From the NCBI GenBank assembly GCA_021823875.1, contig JAKAMD010000021.1:1-16503 (forward strand): a stretch of 16,503 nucleotides of DNA. Reading direction: 5' to 3'. The position numbers were made by a program, and so were the translations under genes. This document shows positions 1-5,882 of this stretch, piece after piece (the stretch's first letter is position 1; each line of letters begins with the position of its first letter). A model generated the notes under the pieces. That model searched no databases. It worked only from the letters and a program-made list of their open reading frames with translations, and was not told the DNA's origin. The DNA comes from Pseudomonadota bacterium. Its GTDB lineage: Bacteria > Pseudomonadota > Alphaproteobacteria > Rhizobiales > Xanthobacteraceae.

Positions 1-484
1 CGGGGAAGATTCCGACCCGACCCGGCGCCGCCTTGGCCGCGGCCGGCAATTCGAAGCGCTTGGTGAAATCGGCGGTGACCGGCAGCACGGTGAGCTTAGG
101 AAAATCGCGGCGCAACTCGGCCGCTTCGCGCTCGATCATCTCGCCGCAGATATCGACCGGAACATAGGCGGCGACCTGCGGCGCGGCGCGCAACAGGATG
201 CGCGCTTTCTTGGCTGCGCCCGCACCGAATTCCACCAAGGCCGCGCCCGATGGAATCAAGGCGGCGATCGCGTCCGCCTGCGCACGCAGGATGCTCATTT
301 CGTAGCGGGTCGGGTAATATTCCGGCAGCTCGGTAATGCGCTCGAACAAGAGCGAGCCGGCCTCGTCGTAGAAAAATTTCGGCGACAGCCGCTTCGGTGA
401 GGCGGCGAGCCCGCGCAGAACGTCGGCGGCGAAGACCGCGGTTTCGTCGTCGGGTGGCTGGACCTTGCGTGCGAGCGCGACCAT
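1..484 (-). CDS. egtD: EgtD, L-histidine N-alpha-methyltransferase (N-terminal 161 residues, cut by window edge)
   Basis: EgtD trimethylates the alpha-amino group of histidine with S-adenosylmethionine to give hercynine, the first step of ergothioneine synthesis in the cytoplasm. The visible 161 residues show the N-terminal EgtD hallmark KFFYDEAGSLLFERITELPE (about 36-55) followed by YYPTRYE (56-62), a SAM-binding motif VEFGAG (84-89), and an acidic residue after a beta strand (YVPVD, Asp111) as expected for SAM ribose contact. The C-terminal half, with most of the histidine-binding site, lies outside the window. Two tandem ATGs occur (487 and 484); an AGGAGG at 489-494 is 4 bases from the second and only 1 base from the first, so 484 is preferred. 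It lies 82 bases downstream of egtB on the same strand and is probably cotranscribed with it. The family assignment is firm; only the start is uncertain, by one codon. Confidence 0.9.
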   Translation of the reverse strand, partial: MVALARKVQPPDDETAVFAADVLRGLAASPKRLSPKFFYDEAGSLLFERITELPEYYPTRYEMSILRAQADAIAALIPSGAALVEFGAGAAKKARILLRAAPQVAAYVPVDICGEMIEREAAELRRDFPKLTVLPVTADFTKRFELPAAAKAAPGRVGIFP

Positions 485-566
485 CATTCCTCCTGATCAA
501 CGATTGTCTATCGATGGATCCAAGGCTCGATCCTCATGCTCGGACCGGATTCGCGAGTATCCGAGA

Positions 567-1820
567 TTACGCGCCGAATTCGACGAGGCGCAGGCTGCTG
601 AATTGCCAACGCGACGGTGGATAGAAGAAATTGCGATAGCTTGCGCGGGCATGGCCTTCCGGCGTCGCCAGCGACGAGCCGCGCAGCACCATCTGATTGA
701 CCATGAACTTGCCGTTGTACTCGCCGAGCGCGCCTTCGGCGGCGCGGTAGCCCGAGTACGGTAGATAAGCACTGCGCGTCCATTGCCAGGCGATACCGAA
801 CGCATCGGCAATGACACCGGCGCGCGCCGCCACTTCCCATTCCGCTTCGCTCGGCAGGTGCTTGCCGGCAAACCGCGCGAAGGCGTCGGCTTCGTAATAA
901 CTGATGTGCAGGACCGGCGCGGCCGGATCGACCGGTTTGAGGCCGGCAAGCGTCATAGCATGCCAGGCGCCGTCGATCTGGCGCCAGTAACCGGGCGCCT
1001 GCCAGCCTTCGCCTTGCGCACAGGCCCAGCCGTCCGACAGCCAGAGCGAGGGCGTTGCGTAACCGCCAGCGGCGATAAATTCGAGCCATTCCCCATTGCT
1101 GACCAGATGGCGCGCCATGCGCAGCGGCGGAATCAACTCATCATGACGCGGCAATTCGTTGTCGAAACAATAGCCTTCGCCGTCATGGCCGACCGGATGA
1201 ATGCCGGCCGGCACCTCGACGAAACCGCGTGGTCCTTGAGCGGCGCGCGGCATTTGCCAGTCCGGATCGTAAGCCGGATCGGTCGGGTTCTGCGCGAAGG
1301 CGTGCAGGATGTCCGTGTAGAGCAGTTCCTGATGCTGCTGCTCGTGATGCAGGCCGATCTCGAGAATCCGGAAGACTTCGCTGGCATTCGCCGCCGGCAC
1401 GGTCTCGATCCGCCGCGCGACTGCGGCATCGACATGAGCGCGATAGGCGGTGACGTCGTCATGGTCCGGCCGCGTAATCAGGCCGCGCTGCGGGCGCGCG
1501 TGACGCGGGCCGGCGGCGACGTAATAGGAATTGAACAGGAAGGGAAAGCGCTCATCGAAAATCGCATAGCCGGGCAGATGCGGCACGAGCAGAAAGGTCT
1601 CGAAGAACCAGGTCACATGCGCGCGATGCCATTTGGTGGGGCTCGCATCCGCCATCGACTGCACGATCTGATCTTCCGGCGACAGATGCGCCGCGCGCGC
1701 CTCGGTCTCCGCGCGCACGCGGCGGAACGCCGTCAGCCAGCCGGCGCGACGATCGTCGGCCGATTGCCCCTGCGGCGCGGCGACGTCGTGTTTGAGGGCT
1801 GATACTGCAGAGCGCGCCAT
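567..1820 (-). CDS. egtB: EgtB, ergothioneine biosynthesis sulfoxide synthase
   Basis: EgtB is a non-haem iron enzyme that joins hercynine to a thiol donor (gamma-glutamylcysteine or cysteine) with O2 to form the sulfoxide intermediate of ergothioneine. The 417-residue protein has the two expected domains: an N-terminal DinB-like helical bundle (about 25-175) and a C-terminal formylglycine-generating-enzyme/sulfatase-modifying domain (about 195-417). The iron facial triad is visible as His65 in the SPTKWHRAHV segment and His159/His163 in the HX3HXE motif HHEQQHQE. The C-terminal domain shows HLPSEAEWEVAAR (321-333) and VLRGSSLATP (378-387). The start was set at the ATG at 1820 because a GGAGG (1827-1831 on the plus strand) lies 6 bases upstream; a TTG at 1838 would add six residues without support. 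egtD follows, supporting a two-gene ergothioneine unit. Length fits the proteobacterial family. Confidence 0.95.
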   Translation of the reverse strand: MARSAVSALKHDVAAPQGQSADDRRAGWLTAFRRVRAETEARAAHLSPEDQIVQSMADASPTKWHRAHVTWFFETFLLVPHLPGYAIFDERFPFLFNSYYVAAGPRHARPQRGLITRPDHDDVTAYRAHVDAAVARRIETVPAANASEVFRILEIGLHHEQQHQELLYTDILHAFAQNPTDPAYDPDWQMPRAAQGPRGFVEVPAGIHPVGHDGEGYCFDNELPRHDELIPPLRMARHLVSNGEWLEFIAAGGYATPSLWLSDGWACAQGEGWQAPGYWRQIDGAWHAMTLAGLKPVDPAAPVLHISYYEADAFARFAGKHLPSEAEWEVAARAGVIADAFGIAWQWTRSAYLPYSGYRAAEGALGEYNGKFMVNQMVLRGSSLATPEGHARASYRNFFYPPSRWQFSSLRLVEFGA

Positions 1821-1826
1821 GTCCGG

Positions 1827-1831
1827 CCTCC
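1827..1831 (-). promoter_or_regulatory. Ribosome binding site of egtB
   Basis: GGAGG on the minus strand lies 6 bases before the ATG at 1820. It decides between this ATG and an in-frame upstream TTG at 1838, which has no comparable site. Confidence 0.75.
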
Positions 1832-1872
1832 ATCGCAATTCATAGGGAAGCGACGATCGAAATTGCTACGGG

Positions 1873-1893
1873 TTACGGGGTGATGGTGCTCAT
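1873..1893 (-). other. Possible six-codon leader frame upstream of egtB (MSTITP)
   Basis: On the minus strand an ATG at 1893 opens the frame MSTITP and stops with TAA, 52 bases before the egtB start. A purine-rich AGAGGATGGA precedes the ATG, which is a fair ribosome binding site. Such short frames can be attenuating leader peptides, but this one has no run of a regulatory amino acid and could be chance. No function is claimed. Confidence 0.2.
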
Positions 1894-1911
1894 TGTTCCA
1901 TCCTCTGCGCA

Positions 1912-1942
1912 GCAGGGCAACCCTTAATCGCCCCTGCCCTGC
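1912..1942. repeat. Inverted repeat, 8-bp perfect stem with 15-base loop
   Basis: GCAGGGCA (1912-1919) and TGCCCTGC (1935-1942) are exact reverse complements. In an egtB transcript this would form a stem in the 5' leader, directly before the six-codon frame. There is no U-tract on either side, so it is not a typical intrinsic terminator. It may be a leader structure or a protein-binding dyad. Confidence 0.4.
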
Positions 1943-1973
1943 AACTTGACGTGTTTGTGATTGCAGCTTGACG
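1940..1973. repeat. Direct repeat TGCAACTTGACG / TGCAGCTTGACG, 22-base period
   Basis: Two 12-base copies (1940-1951 and 1962-1973) match at 11 of 12 positions and start exactly 22 bases apart, close to two turns of B-DNA. They lie 120-153 bases upstream of the egtB start. Tandem sites in helical phase are typical of activators or response regulators that bind as tandem dimers. The binding protein is unknown. Confidence 0.45.
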
Positions 1974-2027
1974 ACGCGACGGTTTGAATTAACGTTGCGC
2001 GCCCGGAATAGTTTCGATCAATTTTTT

Positions 2028-2061
2028 GAAATAATACGGGCCGGATGTCGTGCATCCGGCC
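2028..2061 (-). terminator. Probable intrinsic terminator of the nar-nnrS operon
   Basis: GGCCGGATG (2039-2047) and CATCCGGCC (2053-2061) form a perfect 9-bp GC-rich stem with a 5-base loop. In minus-strand RNA the stem is followed by CGUAUUAUUUC, a U-rich tail. It lies about 60 bases after the nnrS stop, which fits the end of the long operon. On the plus strand it is also followed by five T after six bases, so some bidirectional activity is possible. Confidence 0.6.
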
Positions 2062-2121
2062 TGCGCATTTTTCATCAAGGATTATTTCAGGGCCGCCAAA
2101 CAGACGACACGTCACATGACT

Positions 2122-3312
2122 CTAGTGAGAGCGGCTTGGCCGTTGCGCCCTCAGCAATAAGGGCCCGAAAGCGACAGCAAACCCGAAAAACGCTGCACAC
2201 CAGGCAAGCGCCGCGATGTCCAACAGCCGCAAGTTTTCGGCCGGCGCCAGCAAGGCGCCGATGCGCACAAGCGCGGCAAGGACAATGGCGAGATAGATCG
2301 CCTGCGTCGCCGGTGAGGCGACCAGCGCGCGGCCGGTATGACCGAGGCTGGCACGCGTCATCACTGCGAGCGTCATGACGCCGCCAGCGCCGACCATCCA
2401 GGCATGAATGCCGGCATCGGCCGTTATGAAGTCCGCGGCACCGGCACCGGCGAGCAGAAAGCCGACCGGCACGAAAAGGTAGCCGACGTGCAGAATAAGC
2501 ACCAAGCGATCACGCCCGGTGCGGTCGCCGGCCCACCGGCCCAAGCGCACAATTTGTAGCACGCCGGCGATGGCGAGCGCGGCAGCGGTCAGTCGTCCGG
2601 AAGGCAGCGCACACCACAGCACGAGCGTTGCAGCGCTGAACAAAACCACCACGCCGTCGAACCGCGCGAACGGTACCGGCAGCCGGCCCGGGTTCTCGCG
2701 CACCAGCCAATTGCGGGTGAAGCTCGGCACGATGCGGCCGCCGATGAGGGAGATGAGCATGACCGTCACGGCGATGCCGATGCGGGTGCTATATTCGGCG
2801 GTACCACGCAGATGCGCTTCCAGGTGAAAGGCGATATTGCCGGCCAACAGCAGCGCGACCATGCCGACCACCTTGAGATTGCGCCAATTGCTGCCGGCGA
2901 TGATCTCGCGCGTGGTGGCCGCGACCACCAGCGCCAGAAAACTGACATCGATGAGCATCGCTGCGAGCCAGCCGATCTCGGCCGAAAACGTGACCGCGAC
3001 ACGGCCCGCCAGCCACAGCAAAACCAGGACAAACAAGGGCTGGCCCTGGATCGGCAGCCGGCCAGTCCAGTTGGGTATGGCGGTCAGCAGGAAACCGGTG
3101 ATCACGGCCGGCAGAAAGCCGTAGAGCATTTCGTGCGCATGCCAGTCGAGTGCCCCGAACGACGTCCATAAGGCCAGCCGGCCATTGAACATCGGCAGCC
3201 AGGCGAGCACGGCCAGCGCGGCATAGAGCGCGCCGAACAGGAAGAACGGCCGGAAACCGTAGGACAGCAGCGCCGGCCCGCGATAAGCCTTGAGACGGGT
3301 GACCGCGTTCAT
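2122..3312 (-). CDS. nnrS: NnrS family haem-copper membrane protein (NO response)
   Basis: NnrS proteins are polytopic inner-membrane haem- and copper-containing proteins linked to nitric oxide metabolism and relief of nitrosative stress; the exact reaction is not settled. The 396-residue sequence shows family motifs: GFRPFFLFG (19-27), WHAHEMLYGF (57-66) with two histidines, and GFLLTAIPNWTGR (73-85), then a series of hydrophobic helices to the C-terminus (about 12 by eye). Length matches the family. The start at 3312 was chosen because its ATG overlaps the TGA of the preceding 91-residue gene in an ATGA arrangement, and the protein begins at the conserved N-terminus (MNAVTRLKAYRGPALLSYGF). 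No clear ribosome binding site precedes it, so translation is probably coupled. It is the last gene of the nar operon, and placing an NO-protective protein there makes sense because nitrite from NarGHI can give rise to NO. Confidence 0.93.
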   Translation of the reverse strand: MNAVTRLKAYRGPALLSYGFRPFFLFGALYAALAVLAWLPMFNGRLALWTSFGALDWHAHEMLYGFLPAVITGFLLTAIPNWTGRLPIQGQPLFVLVLLWLAGRVAVTFSAEIGWLAAMLIDVSFLALVVAATTREIIAGSNWRNLKVVGMVALLLAGNIAFHLEAHLRGTAEYSTRIGIAVTVMLISLIGGRIVPSFTRNWLVRENPGRLPVPFARFDGVVVLFSAATLVLWCALPSGRLTAAALAIAGVLQIVRLGRWAGDRTGRDRLVLILHVGYLFVPVGFLLAGAGAADFITADAGIHAWMVGAGGVMTLAVMTRASLGHTGRALVASPATQAIYLAIVLAALVRIGALLAPAENLRLLDIAALAWCAAFFGFAVAFGPLLLRAQRPSRSH

Positions 3313-3584
3313 GACGACCGCAAGGCGTAGGCGAAGGCACGCTGCAGGCAGGTCATGCCCGGATCGGGCGAGCGATTGAGCAACCCCATCAGCGTGATCC
3401 ATTCCTCGTCGGAGGCCGCGTCGGTGTAGCGCTGCAAGCTCCGCACCACGTAAGCCGCCAGATCAAGCCCTTCGGCGGCGGCCTGTTCGCGCGCCGCCGT
3501 CAGCAGTTGCAGGTTGCCGCTGCGCAGGATCGTTTCGGTCGCCGTAGTCTCGTCAGTCAGGCTGGCCAGCAGGTCGCCGAGCAT
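3309..3584 (-). CDS. Unrecognised 91-residue protein coupled to nnrS
   Basis: No family is recognised. The protein (MLGDLLASLTDETTATETIL at its start) is predicted mostly alpha-helical and soluble, with no signal peptide or membrane segment. It has one cysteine (Cys79, in SPDPGMTCLQRAFAYAL, 72-88) and an acidic centre DAASDEEW (55-62). The start ATG at 3584 has an AAGGGG-type ribosome binding site 7 bases upstream, overlapping the end of the prolyl isomerase gene, whose stop is 11 bases away. Its TGA overlaps the nnrS ATG by 4 bases, so it is a real, translated member of the operon rather than a chance frame. The tight coupling suggests a role with NnrS or in NO/nitrate respiration, for example as an accessory or small adaptor; this is inference from position only. 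Confidence 0.8.
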   Translation of the reverse strand: MLGDLLASLTDETTATETILRSGNLQLLTAAREQAAAEGLDLAAYVVRSLQRYTDAASDEEWITLMGLLNRSPDPGMTCLQRAFAYALRSS

Positions 3585-3595
3585 CGCAGCACCCC

Positions 3596-4435
3596 TTAAT
3601 GCACGCGCAGTGAGTCGGCACCGGCGAGCGCGATGCCTTCGATGCGCGCAGCCGATGCCAACCGCGCGATGTATTGCGCATGGGCGCGCCGCTGCACGCT
3701 CTCGCGCAGATAATCGGCGATGCGCGCCGCCACCATCTCATAGGGCAGCGTCCGCCCCTCGTGCTTGCGGTCGAGCCGGACGATGTGAAAGCCGTACCGG
3801 GTGGCCACCGGCTCGGCGCCGGTTTCGCCCGGTGTGAGCGCCAACAGCGCACGTTCGAATTCCGGCGTGGTCTGCCCGCGCGTCAGCTGGCCGAGATTGC
3901 CGCCCTGCGCCGCCGACGGGCAGCGCGAATAGGCCTGCGCCAGCGCGGCGAACGACTCTGGCCGTTCCCGCAAGGTGGCGAGCACCGCCTCGGCGTCCGC
4001 CCGCGCCTGTGCAAAGGCTTCGGGCTCGGAGGCCGCCGCCGCGAACAGAATGTGTGAGGCCTCGTAGATGTCCGCCGAGCAGAAGCGCGCGCGGTTGTTG
4101 TCGTAATAGCGCCGGCAGGTCTCGTCATCTGGCTCCGGCACCGCCACTTCGCGCGCGAGCAGCGCGCGGATCAGCGCCTCTTCCTCGGTTTCGCGTCGGC
4201 CGGCCGCGTCGCTCTCCGGCGTGGCCGTCAAACCGAGATGGCGCGCCCGCTGCAACAGCAATTCGCGAATGGCGAGAGCGCGCGCGGCTTCCTGCCAGGC
4301 AGCAACCGGCTTGTCCGCCGGATGATGCTGCATCTCGCGCACGATTGCGTCGCGCGCGATCGCGACGCCATTGACGCTGACCGTGACCGGCGCAGCCGGC
4401 GCCTTTGCGGCGGTGGTGTCGACAACCAGGGTCAT
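3596..4435 (-). CDS. Parvulin-type peptidyl-prolyl cis-trans isomerase of the nar operon (PpiC/NifM-like)
   Basis: Parvulins catalyse cis-trans isomerisation of peptide bonds before proline. This 279-residue protein has an N-terminal helical SurA/NifM-like region (about 19-115), then a PpiC-type rotamase domain (about 120-225) recognisable by YEASHILFA (124-132), GGNLGQLTRGQTTPEFERAL (178-197) and RYGFHIVRLDRK (213-224), and a helical tail. There is no signal peptide or membrane anchor, so it should be cytoplasmic, unlike SurA or PrsA. Its ATG lies 3 bases after the narI stop, with GGAG overlapping that stop, so it is translated as part of the nar unit. Isomerases of this type follow narI in several alphaproteobacterial nar clusters (Brucella, for example, as recalled), and a role in folding NarG/NarH or NarI is plausible by analogy with NifM acting on the nitrogenase Fe protein. 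The fold is clear; the client is inferred. Confidence 0.88.
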   Translation of the reverse strand: MTLVVDTTAAKAPAAPVTVSVNGVAIARDAIVREMQHHPADKPVAAWQEAARALAIRELLLQRARHLGLTATPESDAAGRRETEEEALIRALLAREVAVPEPDDETCRRYYDNNRARFCSADIYEASHILFAAAASEPEAFAQARADAEAVLATLRERPESFAALAQAYSRCPSAAQGGNLGQLTRGQTTPEFERALLALTPGETGAEPVATRYGFHIVRLDRKHEGRTLPYEMVAARIADYLRESVQRRAHAQYIARLASAARIEGIALAGADSLRVH

Positions 4436-4438
4436 GGC

Positions 4439-5152
4439 CTACTCCGCCGGAACGGCGTGCGGCCGCGCGCGGCGCGTGCGCACCACCTGATAGCCCTGGC
4501 GACCGAGATACCAGACCGGCGCGCTCCAGATGTGCACCAGCCGGGTGAACGGGAACAGCAGGAAGATGGTCATGCCGAGGAACAGGTGCAGCTTGAAGAT
4601 CAGCGGCACGTCGGCGATCAGCGCGGAGACGCCCGGCTGCAATGTCAGAATGCCCTGCGCCCAGGTCATGAACTTCACCATCACATGGCCATCCATGTGC
4701 TGGAGCGAGACTGGGATCGTGGACAGCCCGAGGATGAGCTGGACATAGAGGATCAACAGGATCGCGATATCGCCGAATGACGAGGTGGTGCGGATGCGGG
4801 CGTCGAACAGCCGGCGATGCACCAAGAGCGTGAGGCCGATGAAGGCGAAGACACCGGAGACGCCGCCGATGCCGATCGCCATGCCCTGCTTGAAGCTGTG
4901 CGAAATGCCGAGCGCCTCGAAGATCCAGATCGGCGTCAGCAGGCCGCCGAAGTGGCCGAGGAAGATAATGAGCACGCCGACATGGAACAGGTTGGAGCCC
5001 CACATCAACTGCCGCCGGCGCAACAATTGGCTGGAGCCACTGCGCCAAGTGTACTGCTCGCGGTCGAAGCGCACGAGGCTGCCGAGCAGGAAGATCGTGA
5101 GGCAGAAATAGGGATACCAGCCGAACACGATGTAATTGATCAGGTCGCGCAT
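4439..5152 (-). CDS. narI: NarI, respiratory nitrate reductase gamma subunit (cytochrome b)
   Basis: NarI is the dihaem membrane cytochrome b that oxidises quinol at the inner membrane and passes electrons to NarH. The 237-residue protein has five hydrophobic segments (about 5-25, 52-75, 90-112, 127-148, 183-205). The four haem-ligand histidines are in place: His57 (NLFHVGV) and His67 (FLGHFGG) in helix 2, and His189 (KLHLFLG) and His207 (RLVHIWS) near the end. The C-terminus ends in the family pattern YLGRQGYQVVRTR. The ATG at 5152 was chosen because GAGGAA stands just upstream and the first membrane helix begins at once; an in-frame extension to 5395 reads through narJ and lacks conservation. 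It starts 10 bases after narJ. Confidence 0.96.
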   Translation of the reverse strand: MRDLINYIVFGWYPYFCLTIFLLGSLVRFDREQYTWRSGSSQLLRRRQLMWGSNLFHVGVLIIFLGHFGGLLTPIWIFEALGISHSFKQGMAIGIGGVSGVFAFIGLTLLVHRRLFDARIRTTSSFGDIAILLILYVQLILGLSTIPVSLQHMDGHVMVKFMTWAQGILTLQPGVSALIADVPLIFKLHLFLGMTIFLLFPFTRLVHIWSAPVWYLGRQGYQVVRTRRARPHAVPAE

Positions 5153-5162
5153 GGTCGGTTCC

Positions 5163-5882
5163 TCACTGGCGCGGATGGTTGCGGGTGGCAGCGGGCATAT
5201 CGGGCGCGGGACGCAGAGCGCCGCGCACGCGGGCGATGAGGCCGTCCTTGCAGCCGCCCGCGGCATTGGGACCGAAGTTGACCGGTTCATCCTCCCAGGC
5301 CGCATCGAGCGCGGCGAGATCAGAGGCGTCCGGATCGGGCGCTGCGAGCAGCGCCGACACTTCGTCGTCCTTCGGCTTGGCGGCGGCGAGCGCAATCAGC
5401 GCGCGGAACACCGCCTCGTAGGATGAGCGGCGCTTGCGCAACCGTTCCGCCAGCGCGGCGAAGATATGCGCGGGCTGACCGAGCGCGTCGCAGGCCTCCG
5501 CCCCCGGCAGCGTCGACAGATATTCCAGGAACAGCGGCAGGAAATCCGGCAGCTCGGTCGCGCTCATGGCGAGACCGGCCTGCTCATACTGCGCCTTGAG
5601 GTCGATCATAGCCTGGCCGCGGTCGCGGCTCTCACCGTGCACATGCTCGAACAGATGCAACGAGAGCGAACGCGTGCGGTCGAACAGCAGGACATACCGT
5701 TCCTGCAAGTCATAGAGATCGCCGCTGGCGAGCTCAGTCAGCAGCTTGTGGAGCTGCTCGCGGATGCATCCCGGCAATTGCCGCTGGGCATCGAACACTT
5801 CGCTGATCTCGCCGGCCGCCTGTTGAAGTTCGGCGGTCGGATAGGTCAGCAGCGCCGACAGGGCTTTGAAGGTCAGGTTCAT
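5163..5882 (-). CDS. narJ: NarJ, nitrate reductase molybdenum cofactor assembly chaperone
   Basis: NarJ is a cytoplasmic chaperone that binds apo-NarG, allows insertion of the Mo-bisMGD cofactor and Fe-S cluster, and controls membrane attachment of NarGH; it is not part of the final enzyme. The 239-residue all-helical protein carries the family signature FDRTRSLSLHLFEHVHGESR (68-87), continuing to DRGQAM, and LPDFLPLFLEYLSTLP (111-126). Its ATG at 5882 overlaps the narH stop as TGATG (1 base), with GGAGG 7 bases upstream. A GTG one codon earlier (5885) is possible but badly spaced. Translation is coupled to narH, as is usual for nar operons. Confidence 0.95.
   Translation of the reverse strand: MNLTFKALSALLTYPTAELQQAAGEISEVFDAQRQLPGCIREQLHKLLTELASGDLYDLQERYVLLFDRTRSLSLHLFEHVHGESRDRGQAMIDLKAQYEQAGLAMSATELPDFLPLFLEYLSTLPGAEACDALGQPAHIFAALAERLRKRRSSYEAVFRALIALAAAKPKDDEVSALLAAPDPDASDLAALDAAWEDEPVNFGPNAAGGCKDGLIARVRGALRPAPDMPAATRNHPRQ

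Larger units (their letters stand above)
1821..2121. other. Intergenic region between nnrS and egtB
   Basis: This 301-base stretch separates the end of the nar-nnrS operon from egtB. It contains, from the nnrS side, an 11-base tail, the terminator-like hairpin (2028-2061), an A/T-rich stretch around 2005-2036, a pair of direct repeats 22 bases apart (1940-1973), a second hairpin with a 15-base loop (1912-1942) and a six-codon open frame with a fair ribosome binding site (1873-1893). An egtB promoter is expected here, but no convincing -35/-10 pair was found by eye. A 63-codon frame at 1924-2115 crosses the hairpins and is judged spurious. Confidence 0.6.

Noticed and set aside
783..1802. 339-codon open frame on the plus strand opposite egtB
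   Set aside because: Antisense shadow of egtB with no recognisable domain.
1924..2115. 63-codon open frame on the minus strand in the nnrS-egtB gap
   Set aside because: It runs through the terminator-like hairpin and the direct repeats, has no good ribosome binding site and resembles no known protein.
5153..5395. N-terminal extension of narI
   Set aside because: The extension overlaps narJ out of frame and lacks conservation; the start at 5152 has GAGGAA and the known NarI N-terminus.
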